This document shows positions 45,560 through 57,702 of a stretch of DNA of 64,000 bases, in pieces. The notes beneath the pieces are model-generated. The model was not told the origin of the DNA. It did not search any database and worked only from the letters and a program-made list of their open reading frames with translations. The position numbers were made by a program, and so were the translations under genes. Source of the stretch: Cyprinodon diabolis (Eukaryota > Chordata > Actinopteri > Cyprinodontiformes > Cyprinodontidae); assembly GCA_030533445.1 (NCBI GenBank), contig CM060081.1, forward strand, positions 1,233,815-1,297,814, read 5' to 3'. Every line of letters begins with the position of its first letter. The first letter of the stretch is position 1.

Positions 45560-45998
45560 TACGGCTGGGCAATTGATTTCATTTGAAATATAATTGCAAT
45601 TTAACTAAAAGCAATTTTAAAATCGCAGAGGCACGCAATTTTGGTAATATTACATTAAATTAAACTCAATTAAGTTGTTAAATGTCTTATTCCAGTCCTT
45701 TAGGTGGTGGTAACAGGCTCAAAGTAGGTTTGCAATCCTCGCAGGAGAGAAGAGAAAGATGGAGCTAGCTCACATATTCATGCTTACAAGTCGAAGTTGG
45801 CAGTTTTTTAACACAAAGGTTACACAAAAGTCCTGGAAAAAATTTACTTTGGACAGCTTCCAAGGTCATGGAAAACTCTAAACCCTTTATTAAAACATTT
45901 ACATGATTGTATTTAGCGCAAGGAAAAATTTAATAAAAATCACAATATTAGAATAGGATAATTGCAATTTTCATTTTTGGCTAAATTGTTCAGCCCTA
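45560..45998. mobile_element. hAT-like MITE (439 bp)
   Basis: The left end TACGGCTGGGCAATT and the inverse of the right end TAGGGCTGAACAATT match at 12 of 15 positions. The flanks CAGTAAAG (45552-45559) and TGGTAAAG (45999-46006) agree at six of eight bases, as in an older 8-bp duplication. Confidence 0.75.
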
Positions 45999-46152
45999 TG
46001 GTAAAGCTTCTATCACATAGCTCCACTGCATCAAAAGTGGGATTATCAGCAGTTACTGACGTTTAAAATTGCTGCAAAAGTTCAGGGTAGTGGCTGCACA
46101 CAGCCGTTTATCTTAGCATCCTAAAATACCAGAACTTGACGTCTACTTCCTT

Positions 46153-46956
46153 TGAGGCAGACACCCTGTCTACTTTTAGACTAGGCTTAAAACTTTCCTT
46201 TTTGATAAAGCTTCTAGTTAGAGTGGCTCAGGTTATCCTGATCTATCTCTATAGTTCTGCTGCTATAGGCTTAGACTGCTGGAGGACATAGGGACCCCTT
46301 TTTCATCAATCTGCTTCATTCTATCTCTATTCTCCCACTCTGCAGAATCTGTTAGTTCAATCTCTAACGTTCTGCTCTCTCTGCTTTTTCTCATAGTAGC
46401 TTCATCTGGTCTGTTCCTGTTTGGCTGTGACTCCATCCTGGAGAGAAATATCAGCTGTGCTGCTGCCATCAACACCTTTGTTTCTAGATGTTGGAGCTTG
46501 GCCTGTTTTCCAGTGTAGTCCTGTTTCTCTGACTGTGACTAACTGGATATGCTCTCTTCATCCTCTGACATGGGAGCTGGCTCGGAGCTCGTCTGCCTGG
46601 CTGTGTGTTTCCTGGATGGGGCCGCCTGTGGAGCTGGTTGACAGTTGCCTTTTGTATCTATGCTTCTTTTTCTATGTCTGCTTCTGTCTCCTTGAACCCC
46701 AGTGGGCCTCAGCAGATGGCCGCTCACACTGAGCCTGGTTCTGCTGGAGGTTTCTTCCTGTTCAAAGGGAGTTTTTCCTCTCCACTGTCGCTACAAGCAT
46801 GCTTAGTGTGAGGGATTGCTGAAGAGTCAATGAGTTGATGCAACCAGCTGGTTGACAGAAAACTTTGAATCAATCTGACTGGATGATCTGGGGAACTGTA
46901 AAGTGCCTTGAGATGACGTGTTGTAAATTGGTGCTATACTAACAAACTGAATTGAA
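46153..46956 (+). mobile_element. L2 3'-end copy
   Basis: It starts in the last coding codons (GAGGCAGACACCCTGTC) and includes the whole 3' untranslated region and tail AACTGAATTGAA. 5'-truncated. Confidence 0.93.
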
Positions 46957-47067
46957 ACAGGCCCAGTAGTGTGTAGTATGCATATATTCTCTTGTTTGAT
47001 GTGTCTGTATGCATCTTATAAATAAACATGTAGTAAAGTTTACATTTAGAAAGCATTATAAACTCAC

Positions 47068-47181
47068 CTCATAGTAGCTCTGAACAGCATTGATAAAAGC
47101 CTCGTCAGCCACAATCTGAGTTTCTCCATTGAGGAATGCCTGAAATCGTTCTTTGACGGTTTGCAGCTGCAGCTTGCTGAT
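47068..47181 (-). CDS. cadps: cadps exon: N-terminal conserved helical segment (38 codons)
   Basis: The minus-strand exon runs from an acceptor ending CTTCAG to a donor GTGAGT, phase 0 at both ends. It encodes 38 residues starting [13 protein letters not shown] and containing [14 protein letters not shown], ending SYYE. This is the conserved stretch of CAPS proteins before the N-terminal domain core. The residues QTVKERF and the ending SYYE joined to IFLKSD in the next exon agree with the family. The upstream 5' exon, normally long and low in complexity, was not found in the remaining 16.8 kb. Confidence 0.93.
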
Positions 47182-48106
47182 CTGAAGGACACAGAAAATA
47201 ATGTGAGGCTAAAAGAAAAACAAAGCAACAATATCACCACTGAAATACATAAAATAGAATAACAACCTTCAATGGAATGGAGGATGAAATAAGGTTCCCT
47301 TTAATCATTTATCTTGTATTTCCTTTTTCCCTCCTGTCTTTTCAGAGATAATAAGGCTCAACGAATCTTAAAACGTCTGTGATTTGACATCTTTGGCAGA
47401 AGTGGCTATCATGTTAAATTAATACAGTTCACTTTCCATAACTAGAATTGCATTCTTCTCTTTGCCAACTACATCTTATCTTCTGTAATTGAACTGAGGG
47501 CAAAGAAGAAATATCTACTCAAATACAATCAAAAATAACAAGAACAGAAGAATGGAAATAAGACCAATGAAAACTCAGAGATAAAAATTGAACAGAAAGC
47601 TATAACACTCAGCTAGGAAAGGTTTGGATTAAATGTTAAGCAACAGCATCTACCTGAAGAAAAATGTTTCTAGTGATCAGAAAGTGAAAGGTTGATACAT
47701 TACTACATACTAGAAATTATTTCTAACTCATCCTGCAACAGCAGAAGGGAGTTTCAAGCAGATAATAAACCAAAATGCACATTTTTAGACCAGTATTCAT
47801 TTTGTCCCTCAAAGATTTAGATTTCGAGCAGAAAAAAGTAGAATCTCACTCAAACTTGCCCGCGAAAATTCAGGGCAGAACTGTTTAAAGAGTTTAAAAC
47901 TGCATTTAGAAAAAAACACTGTCAGACACTGCTTGAGGATAATCTTAATGTTGTTTGGGAAAAGTAAAAAAGAACTGCTTGATTGCACAGAGAGAAAAAC
48001 CCAAACTGGTAGTGGATATCTTCGGCGGGGGAAACAGGATCTGGACTCGCCGAGCTGTATTACAGCTCCTGTATTGTAAAGCGGGGATAAAATGTCCAAA
48101 CATCAC
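47182..48106. other. cadps intron, no recognised gene
   Basis: Upstream of the first visible cadps exon. No further exon was recognised. Confidence 0.5.
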
Positions 48107-48240
48107 TAAATAATAATAATAATTGAACATCATTGATCTCACAATGGAGAAATTCCCTTCTCTATCTTAACTCATCCCCTTTGCGGAGCAGTGGGGATGA
48201 CAAGTGCACTGCTTTAACCAGTAGGCTGGACCATACAGAT
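48107..48240 (-). mobile_element. SINE 3' fragment, antisense
   Basis: ATTGATCTCACAATGGAG and CATCCCCTTTGCGGAGCAG correspond to the 3' part of the SINE at 29139-29355. An AAT microsatellite tail lies at 48109-48121. Confidence 0.55.
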
Positions 48241-48287
48241 ACATACATTAATATTTTTATTTAACTGTTGAGGACATTTAGTCTGTC

Positions 48288-48500
48288 CCTGTCTTCTTCT
48301 AAGGCTAGGCTTAAAACTTTCCTTTTTGATAAAGCTTCTAGTTAGAGTGGCTCAGGTTGTCCTGATCTATCTCTATAGTTCTGCTGCTATAGGCTTAGAC
48401 TGCTGGAGGACATAGGGACCCCTTTTTCATCATTCTGCTTCATTCTATCTCTATTCTTCCACTCTGCAGTATTTGCAATTCAGTCCCTAACTCTATGCTC
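48288..48500 (+). mobile_element. L2 3'-UTR fragment
   Basis: It starts TCTAAGGCTAGGCTTAAAAC and runs to the TCTGCAGTATTTGC part of the 3' untranslated region, then is replaced by L1-like sequence. Confidence 0.88.
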
Positions 48501-48509
48501 GCTCAGTTT

Positions 48510-49175
48510 TATTTTTTCGTCATAGCTTTTTCAACAAACATTTACATGAAACAATACTCTCAGAGAGGATAACAAATGTGAACATGAACAGATAAAGATC
48601 AATTACAAGAAAACAAATAAGTAAAACACTTAACAGGGGATTTATCTCAGCAAACAATTAAAACAAACATAGACAGAGCCATAGAAATAATAGAAACAAA
48701 AAGGTGAATGCACTTAAAATAGCAGATGTTTGGAGAAATCCAGTCTCACTTGTTTGGCATATTTGTCATTTTTGATCTTCTTAAGAGAAGAAAAATAGAT
48801 TTTAAAGTCATTCATAAACCAATTAAAAGAAGGTTTAGAATTTCTCCATTTAGCACAGTGGATATGATATTTACCTATCAGCAGGAGGACATTAATAGTG
48901 TAAGAAACAGGCTGGGGAAGATGGTCCATATAAAAAATAACATCATTTAGTGCAAAAGGGGGGACATCATTAATTTTTAAAGATATCCAGTCTTTCAAGT
49001 CTCTCCAGAAGCGGTGTTTAGCGGGACAAAGGTAAAACATACGTTCAACGGTTTCACTATTGTTATTACAACAAAAAGAACATTGATCCTCCTCAAAACC
49101 AAATCTTTTTCTTAAAAATTCTGCCACAGGATAAATTTTGTTAATAACTTTAAAATGTGTTTCTTTGACTTTAGG
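48510..49175 (-). mobile_element. L1/Tx1-like LINE, C-terminal and 3' part
   Basis: The minus-strand frame 49205-48714 (163 codons) has WILTILPKVKETHFKVINKI, the zinc-knuckle-like CSFCCNNNSETVERMFYLC, and FWRDLKDWI. This is the known C-terminal pattern of fish L1/Tx1 LINEs. The frame is intact to its stop, so the copy is young but strongly 5'-truncated, and the gypsy LTR start follows directly. Confidence 0.8.
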
Positions 49176-49181
49176 TAAAAT

Positions 49182-51219
49182 TGTCAGGATCCAGAGATCT
49201 GCCACCTGATCTCCAGCAGAGAGCGCTGTGGGCCTCCTGAGCTGATTCCTCTACACCTTAGCTGCTGGAATTATCAGACCATCTTCATCCCCTCTCGGCG
49301 CTGGTTTTTTTTTTGTGGGTAAAAAGGATGGTTCCCTTCGACCCTGTATTGATTACAGGGGATTGGATCAGATAACCATTAAAAATAAATACCCACTTCC
49401 TCTACTGGCATCAGCTCTAGACCCAGTGCAAGGAGCTACTGTGTTCACCAAGCTTGATTTAAGAAACGCCTATCATCTTCTTAGAATAAGGGAAGGAGAT
49501 GAATGGAAAACTGCCTTTAAGACACCAATAGGCCAGTTTGAATATTTGGTCATGCCTTTTGGACTAACGCCCCTGCCTTTTTTCAAGCTCTAGTCAATGA
49601 TGTCCTCAGAGATTTTCTAAACGTTTTTGTGTTCGTATACATCGATGACATTCGGATCTATTCTAGGAACCTCTCTGACCACAAGAAACACGTTCGTCTG
49701 GTCCTTCAGAGGTTGCTTGAGAACAAGCTCTTCGTCAAGGCGGAGAAATGTGAATTCCATCAACCATCTGTTACATTCCTGGGGTTTGTGCATGAAGGCG
49801 GGCAGGTGAAGCCATCTGAGGAGAAAATAAAGGCAGTCCTGGATTGGCCAATCCCCGAAAACCATAAGCAGCTTCAAAGGTTCCTTGGTTTTGCTAATTT
49901 CTACAGGCGTTTCATCAGAAATTACAGCCAAACTGCTCTACCACTTACCGCTCTGACTTCTGTTGAGAAAACCTTCCAATGGACACCTGAGGCTGATTCT
50001 GCCTTTAATAAACTCAAGAAACTCTTTTCCAGTGCCCCCATCTTGGTCCAGCCTGATCCTACGAAGCAGTTCATCCTTGAGGTGGATGCATCTGATTCCG
50101 GTATAGGAGCTGTTTTGTCCCAGTAGTCCGATTCTGACCACAAAACTCACCCCTGTACTTTTTTTTCTCGCAGGCTCTCACCCGATGAACAGAATTATGA
50201 CGGCGGGGACCGAGAACTGCTTGCCATAAAACTCGCTCTTGAGGAATGGAGACATTGGCTCGAGGGAGCCGAGCATCCAATATTGGTCTGGACAGATCAT
50301 AAGAACCTGACATACCTCCAATCAGCTAAAAGATCCAATCCTCGTCACTCCAGATGGTCTCTGTTTTTCTCTAGATTCAATCTCATCATCTCTTACAGAC
50401 CCGGTTCCAAGAATATCAAGCCTGACTCTCTCTCCCGTCTGTACTCCCCTGATCGACCTGAAACACCCGCGCCCGTTCTCCCATCCTCGTGTACGGTTGG
50501 AGCCGTTACCTGGGAGATCTCTGATCTCATCAACTCAGCCCTGGCCTCTGAACCCGACCCAGGTAACGGCCCACCTAACAAGACATATGTTCCTTCTGCA
50601 GTCAGATCCCGTCTCATCCAGTGGTTACACACGTCCAAGTTCTCAGCCCATTCTGGTGTCAGTCGTACCATTGCTCTCGTCACACGTCGGTTTTGGTGGC
50701 CGTCCCTTCATAAAGATGTGAAGGAGTACGTGCTCGCCTGCCCCGTCTGTGCTAGAAACAAGACCTCCCATCAACCACCCTCTGGTCTGTTACACCCTCT
50801 ACCAGTTCCGACCCCTCCATGGTCCCACATTGCTGTGGATTTCGTTACCGGTCTCCCAGTTTCTAAAGGTATGTCCACCATTTTCACCATCGTTGACCGT
50901 TTTTCCAAAACCTGCCATTTGATTCCCCTCAGAAAGTTACCCACAGCATTCCAGACAGCCCAACTCTTGGTTAAACACGTCTTCCGTCTCCATGGTATAC
51001 CCCAGGAAATCCTCTCAGATCGTGGCCCACAATTCATCTCTCAAGTTTGGAAAGCCTTCTGTTTTGCATTCGACTGTAAAGTATCTCTCACTTCTGGTTA
51101 CCACCCGCAGACTAAAGGGCAGACGGAGAGGTTGAACCAACAACTCGAGTCCACTCTCCGCTACCTCTCCTCCAACAATCCCACTGACTGGAGTCAGTAT
51201 CTTCCCTGGACTGACTCCA
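49182..51219 (+). mobile_element. Ty3/gypsy retrotransposon relic (LTR start and pol)
   Basis: 49182-49304 starts TGTCAGGATCCAGAG and resembles the beginning of the solo LTR at 11386. It is fused, with gag and protease lost, to pol. Pol has a reverse transcriptase ([23 protein letters not shown] box at 49638-49649), RNase H (around 50070-50400) and integrase. In the frame from 50283 the integrase has the HHCC finger (H116, H123, C153, C156) and D186, D246 and E282 in D,D-35-E spacing. Breaks: a frameshift at 49560-49620 and an in-frame TAG at 50124. The element ends inside the integrase at the (ATCC)n array. No 3' LTR. Confidence 0.9.
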
Positions 51220-53240
51220 TCCATCCATCCATCCATCATCCACCCATCCATCCATCCATCCATCCATCCATCCATCCATCATCCACATATCCATCCATCC
51301 ATCCATCATCCATCCATCATCCACCCATCCATCCATCCATCCATCCATCCATCCATCATCCACCCATCCATCATCCACCCATCCATCATCCACCCATCCA
51401 TCCATCCATCCATCCATCCATCCATCCATCCATCCATCCATCCATCATCCATCCATCCATCCACCCATCCATCCATCCATCCATCATCCATCCATCCATC
51501 CACCCATCCATCCATCCATCATCCATCCATCCATGCATCCATCCACCCATCCATCCATCATCCACCCATCCATCCATCCATCCATCCATGCATCCATCCA
51601 TCCATCCATCCATCCATCCATCCATCCATCCATCCACCCATCCATCCATCCATCATCCACCCATCCACCCATCCATGCATCCATCCACCCATCCATCCAT
51701 CTTTCCATCCATCCATCATCCACCCGTCCATCCATCCATCCATTTTCCATGCATCCATCCATCCATCCATCATCCATACATCCATCCATCCATCATCCAT
51801 CCATGCATGCATCCATCCACCCATCCATCCATCATCCACCCATCCATCCATCCATCCATGCATCCATCCATCCATCCACGCATCCATCCATCCATCCATC
51901 CATCCATCCATGCATCCATCCATCCATCCATCCATGCATGCATCCATCCATCCATCCATCCATCCATCCATCCATCCAACCGTCCGTCCGTCCATCCATC
52001 CATCCATCCACCCATCATCCATCCATCCATCCAACCGTCCGTCCGTCCATCCATCCATCCCTCATCCATCGATCCATCATCCATCCGTCCATCCATCCAT
52101 CCATCATCCATCCATCCATCCATCCATCATCCATCCATCATCCATCCATCCATCCATCATCCATCCATCCATCCATCCATCCATCATCCATCCATCCATC
52201 ATCCATCCATCCATCCATCATCCATCCATCCATCATCCATCCATCCATCATCCATCCATCCATCATCCATCCATCCATCCATCAATCCATCCATCCATCC
52301 ATCCATCCATCCATCATCCATCCATCCATCCATCCACGCATCCATCCATCCATCCATGCATCCATCAATCCATCCATCCATCCATCATCCATCCATCCAT
52401 CCACCCATCCATCATCCATCCATCCATCATGCATCCATCCATCCATCCATCATCCATCCATCCATCATGCATCCATCCATCCATCCATCCATCCATCATC
52501 CATTCATCCATTCATCAGCCATCCATCCATCCATCCATCATCCATCCATCCATCACACATCCATCCATCCATCCATCCATCCATCATCCATCCATCCATC
52601 CATCCACCCATCCATCATCCATCCATCATCCATCCATCCATCCATCCATCATCCATCCGTCCATCATCCATCCATCCATCCATCCATCTTTCCATCTTTC
52701 CATCCATCCATCCATCCATCATCCATCCATCCATCCATCCATCATCCATCCATCCATCCATCCATCCATCATCCATCCAACCATCCATCATTCCATACAT
52801 CCATCCATCATCCATACATCCATCCATCCATCCATCCATCCATCATCCATCCATCATCCATCCATCTATCATCCATCCATCCATCCATCATCCATCCATC
52901 CATCCATCCATCCATCCATCATCCATCCATCCATCCATCCATCCATCCATCAATCCATCCATCCATCCATCATCCATCCATCATCCATCCATCTATCCAT
53001 CATCCATCCATCCATCATCCATCCATCCATCCATCCATCCATCCATCCATCCATCCATCATCCATCCATCCATCCATCCATCATCCATCCATCCATCCAT
53101 CATCCATCCATCCATCCATCCATCCATCCATCCATCATCCATCCATCCATCCATCATCCATCCATCCATCCATCATCCATCCATCCATCATCCATCCATC
53201 CATCCATCATCCATCCATCCATCCATCCATCCATCCATCC
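51219..53240. repeat. (ATCC)n satellite-like array, about 2.0 kb
   Basis: Units of CCAT/ATCC are interrupted by frequent CATCATCC and by scattered CATGC, CACCC and CGTC variants. As four is not a multiple of three, every plus frame reads Ser-Ile-His-Pro and every minus frame Trp-Met-Asp-Gly without stops. This creates the very long spurious frames of this region, including one that continues the gypsy integrase. The variants rise and fall in blocks, suggesting local duplications. Confidence 0.97.
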
Positions 53241-53512
53241 AAATGATAGGCCCTATTTCTTTTCCAGATTGTGGAACAGGTTGGCAGGTCGGGAGGTCAG
53301 TTCTTATTTATTCTCTATCCTATCAGAGAAATATCTCTGTTTTATTACTCACCAGTCATTCTGGTGAGTCGTGGTGTTTAGGGTGTTCCTTCAATAATTT
53401 CTGTGATTTCTGCTGGGCGATATGACTACATGAACGTCTGCCTTGTTTTTGGTAAAGATTAGTTATGTTTTAATGCACTAAATTCCTTGATAGAAATTCT
53501 ATGGATGGAATG
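53241..53512. other. Unassigned sequence between the array and L2 copy C
   Basis: No gypsy 3' end or other element was recognised here. Confidence 0.4.
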
Positions 53513-56174
53513 GAGCTGCGTACTTTGAAGCAAAATGCTAGGAAACTGGAGAGAAAATATCGCTCCACAGGCCTGCGGGAGTCCTTCCTAGTCTGGAAAA
53601 ATGGTTTACTGCTGTATAAGAGGACCCTTTGTAAAGCAAGAGCAGCATACTTCTCCTCATTAATAGAGGAGAATAAGAATAATCCTAGATTTCTTTTTAA
53701 TACAGTTGCCAAACTCACCCAGAGCCATAGCTCTGTTGAACCGTCCATTCCACCTGCTCTTAGCAGTAATGATTTTATGGGATTCTTTATAAATAAGATT
53801 GATCTTATTAAAAATAAGATCATAAGCACTCCTCTATCCGCGATTGTACCTGAGGTAGTCATGGAATCTGAACCGGGTTTAGACTGCTTTGATCCAGTTG
53901 AACTTTCTGAATTAGCAAAATTATTGTCTTCATCTAAGCCTTCAACTTGTATGTTAGATCCAGTTCCAACCAGGTTATTTAAGGAGGTATTCCCTTTGAT
54001 CTCCTCCTCCATTTTAGATGTGATTAATCTATCTCTGTTACAGGGATATGTACCTAAAGCTTTTAAGGTTGCTGTAATTAAACCTCTGCTTAAGAAACCG
54101 TCTCTTGACCCAGATGACTTGGTTAATTATAGACCTATATCCAATCTTCCTTTCTTATCCAAAATTCTTGAGAAAGTAGTTGCCAAACAAGTTTGCGACC
54201 ACTTACACCATAATGAACTTTTTGAAGAGTTTCAGTCTGGCTTTAGAGCTCATCATAGCACTGAAACAGCTCTGGTGAAAGTCACTAATGATATTCTCAT
54301 GGCCTCAGATAATGGACTTGTATCTGTGCTCATCCTGTTGGATCTTAGTGCTGCATTTGATACAGTTGACCATAATATTCTTTTAGAAAGACTTGAATAT
54401 TTTGTTGGAATTAAAGGAACAGCACTAGACTGGTTTAAATCTTATCTATCTGATCGAATTCAGTTTGTTTATGTTAATGATAGATCTTCAACACGCTCAA
54501 AGGTTACCTGTGGAGTACCACAGGGATCAGTGCTAGGACCAATTCTCTTTACTTTATACATGCTCCCAATTGGTAGAGTTATTAGACAGCATGGGATTAA
54601 TTTCCACTGTTATGCTGATGATACCCAGCTATATCTGTCTATAAATCCAGATGAAGCTAACCCATTACATAGATTACAGGCATGTCTGAAGACATAAAAA
54701 CCTGGATGACTCTTAACTTTCTGCTTCTGAATGCAGAAAAAACAGAAGTTATAGTCTTTGGACCAGAGTCTCTGAAAAAGAAGCTGATTAGCCAGTCACT
54801 TCATTTGGATGGGATTAAACTGATTTCAGATAATAAAGTAAAAAATCTTGGTGTTATTTTTGATCAGGACCTGTCATTTAAATCCCAGATCAAAGAGGTT
54901 TCTAGAATTTCCTTCTTTCATCTGAGGAACATTGCAAAAATTAGAAATCTCCTGTCCAGGGGTGATGCTGAGAAACTAGTCCATGCATTTGTTACTTCAA
55001 GGCTGGACTATTGTAATTCTTTACTATCAGGAAGTCCACAAACTGTAGTTAAAAGCCTTCAGCTGATCCAAAATGCTGCAGCCAGAGTTCTGATGAAAAT
55101 GAAAAAGAGAGATCATATCTCTCCTATCCTGGCTTCTCTTCATTGGCTTCCTGTTAAATCCAGAATAGAATTTAAAATCCTCCTTCTCACATATAAAGCC
55201 TTAAATGGCCAAGCTCCATCTTATATCAGAGATCTGATTGTTCCTTATGTTCCTAACAGAGCACTTCGCTCTCAATCTGCAGGTTTACTAGTGGTTCCTA
55301 GAATTTCTAAAAGTAGAATGGGAGGCAGATCTTTTAGTTCTCAGGCTCCTCTCCTGTGGAACCAACTACCAGTTTTAGTCCGTGAGGCAGACACTCTGTC
55401 TACTTTTAAGACTAGGCTTAAAACCTTCCTTTTTGATAAAGCTTATAGTTAGGGTGGCTCAGGTTATCCTGAGCTGTCTTTAAAGTTATGCTGCTATAGG
55501 CTTAGACTTTTGGAGGACATAGGGACCCCCATTTCATCTTTCTGCTTCATTCTCTCTCTGTTCTCCTATTCTGCAGAATCTGTTAGTTCAATCTCTAACG
55601 TTCTGCTCTCTCTGCTTTTCCTCAGAGTAGCTTTGCCTCGTCTGTTCCTGTTTGGCTGTGACGTCATCCAGGAAAGAAACATCAGCTGTGCTGCTTCCAT
55701 CAACACCCTTGTTTGTAGATGTTGGAGATCGGCCTGTTTTCCAGTGTGGTCCTGTTTCTCTGGCCGTGGCTGGGTGGATGTGCTCTCTTCATCCTCTGGC
55801 ATGGGAGCTGCCTTGGAGCTCGTCTGCCTGGCTGTGTGTTTCCTGGACGGGGCCGCCATTTACAGCTGCTTTTTGTATCTCTGCTTCTGTCTCCTTGAAC
55901 CCCAGTCGGCCTCAGCAGATGGCCGCTCACACTGAGCCTGGTTCTGCTGGAGGTTTCTTCCTGTTAAAAGGGAGTTTTTCCTCTCCACTGTCGCTGCAAG
56001 CATGCTTAGTGTGAGGGATTGTATTTGAGTCAATGAGTCAATGCAATCAACTGGTTTTCCTTAGATAGAAAACTTTGTATCAATTTGACTGTATGATCTG
56101 GTTGAACTTTAAAGTGCCTTGAGATGACGTGTTGTGAATTTGGCGCTATATAAATAAACTGAATTGAATTGAAT
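53513..56174 (+). mobile_element. L2 (Maui-like) LINE copy C, 5'-truncated
   Basis: It begins inside ORF2 (GAGCTGCGTACTTTGAAGC) and reaches the GAATT tail. The frame 53501-54697 (398 codons) contains the whole central part, with [30 protein letters not shown] and [10 protein letters not shown], and has no defect other than the TAA at 54695. The frame 54682-55452 (256 codons, from MSEDIKTW to FLFDKAYS) follows with the shared 16-base overlap. It is the best preserved ORF2 in the window. Confidence 0.93.
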
Positions 56175-56629
56175 TTCATTTGGATTAAATAAGAAAAGTG
56201 ATCAATACACTTTCATGGGCTCAAAATCAGATATTCTGATCATGATGCACACTAACTTGCAAAAGCAGAGCAAAGCCCTCTGACATGTGCAAAGCTGCTA
56301 GACTCCATAAATCAGTTGCAGAAGAAGTGCTTCACCTGTAGCTGCACTTATGCTGTTACCTCAGGAGATGATGGAGAAATCCCACTCTCCACCACGAACA
56401 GATAATCATCCACCACTTATCTCATCACCGTATTAGAGTTAGACCCAATCTTGCTTCTCCTGAAATCTAAAACACCATTCCTCAATGTGGTCCATTAGCT
56501 CCTTGCACTCAGGTTCTGTTTATCTCCGATGCACCCAATGACAGCAGATTCATCAGAGTATAGTAGTGTAAGTGAAAGGAAATGGAGAGAGTACCGTCCC
56601 CCGTGGGGCTCCTGTGGGGCTCCGGTGCT
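56175..56629. other. No recognised gene
   Basis: Nothing recognised between the L2 tail and the Penelope-like fragment. Confidence 0.5.
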
Positions 56630-57090
56630 GTTCCAAAAAAGTTTAAGAAAAATCCACTGGACTTTGTTTCTAAGTTTGAAGACGTTTCTCATCCCATCCA
56701 GGAGGCTTTTTCAATTCAAAATAGCGTTTAGTTCCAGGTTTTATCCAGCAGCCCAACAAAGTCTGTTTTTTGTTTAGAAAACATGCAAATTGAAACAGAT
56801 GAACGGGTCCCCCCCTTTGGAATGGGGGTCGTTTGGCTTCTATTGTTGGCCTGCAATGCTCCATACCTATCTATGTTCCTCAAAGGGGGGTCATTAAAGG
56901 GAATTGTTGGCCTGGCTGAATAGACAAGGTATTTTTTCCCTTGTAAAGGGGTTGCGGTGATAGCAGGAAGGGATCAACTCAATTGCTGCATTGTAGGTTT
57001 TTACAAGCTGAAATCTGAGTACACCACCCTTAAACAGAGGGGAATAACTATGACCTGGATTAAAGAGAATCTTCACCAGCTCCTGTGCTG
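56630..57090 (-). mobile_element. Penelope-like element, C-terminal and 3' part
   Basis: It has the same arrangement as 22330-22850: a minus-strand remnant FKGGVLRFQLVKTYNAAIEL (about 57020-56960) and the AAAGTCCAGTGGATT 3' segment at its left. The frames are broken. Confidence 0.7.
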
Positions 57091-57409
57091 ACTATCTGGT
57101 TTGACCCCTCAGTCTCACAAACTGGGGTCTGTTTGTCAGGTAGTCAAACTGAATCAAACTGCTCTTGATTTTCTGACAAAGCGGGAAAGTCAAATTGTTT
57201 AAACCCAGTTTAAGTTTGTTTCCACCAAATTTGAGAGAACAAAGAGTAAAACATAACCACACACTGCAGTAAATGCTGCCTGGAGGATAAAGGTTAACAC
57301 CAGGTCTAAAGTCTAGCTATATTCTCAACTTCTAAATCCAGTGTAGCAAAATAACAAAATGAACATTTTTATCGTTAAGGACCTAAAATTTGAGTTGAGC
57401 CTTTTCACT
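57091..57409. other. No recognised gene
   Basis: Nothing recognised. Confidence 0.4.
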
Positions 57410-57600
57410 TTTTTTCCAAAGCCTGTCATCTCAAACTTGGATTTTATGATGGACAGTGATTTTAAATTGGATCAAGCAAATGATCTCTGTAGTAAAGTCC
57501 AGCTTTTATCATATCTCACAGTTGGCCAAACACAAACCTTTTCTTGCACAGCAGCACTTTGGAACAGTAATCCAAGCCTTTGTTCTACAGAAGCAGCCGT
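57410..57600 (+). mobile_element. L2/CR1-like reverse-transcriptase relic
   Basis: The plus-strand frame gives VVKSSFYHISQLAKHKPFLA followed by HFGTVIQAFV. This corresponds to the SRISFFHLRNIAK...LVHAFVTSRLDYCN part of L2-type proteins, but is clearly from another, more diverged family. Confidence 0.6.
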
Positions 57601-57702
57601 TCAAAACGGCCGTTTCCAGTCAAAAGCCAACTGAATGGCAGCCCATTTCCCTGCAACTCCCAACAAAATCCCCACCACACTTCCAGCCACTGGAGTGACC
57701 CC

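Larger units (their letters stand above)
3807..47181 (-). other. cadps: cadps gene, internal portion (eight exons with introns)
   Basis: Eight minus-strand exons are bounded by AG acceptors and GT donors and join into one open frame of 1203 nt (401 codons). The product matches CAPS1, a neuronal and endocrine protein that primes dense-core vesicles for calcium-triggered exocytosis at the plasma membrane. The segment runs from the N-terminal conserved region through a C2 domain (about residues 256-370 of the segment) into the start of the PH domain (380-401). Local residues favour cadps over the paralogue cadps2, for example [12 protein letters not shown] and [16 protein letters not shown]. Introns range from 78 bases to about 15 kb and are packed with transposons. 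The 5' exon and the rest of PH, MUN and C-terminal exons are not seen. Whether this is the teleost a or b duplicate cannot be told from here. Confidence 0.93.

Noticed and set aside
51219..53240. The (ATCC)n array as an expanded (GATG)n tail of an antisense Rex3
   Set aside because: Rex3 ends in GATG repeats, but no Rex3 sequence follows the array on the expected side (53241 onward).
50283..53425. Very long frames of 987, 630 and 485 codons with Ser-Ile-His-Pro repeats, and minus-strand Met-Asp-Gly-Trp frames
   Set aside because: They are products of the (ATCC)n array, which has no stop in any frame on either strand. Only the first 312 codons of the 987-codon frame (gypsy RNase H end and integrase) are real coding history.
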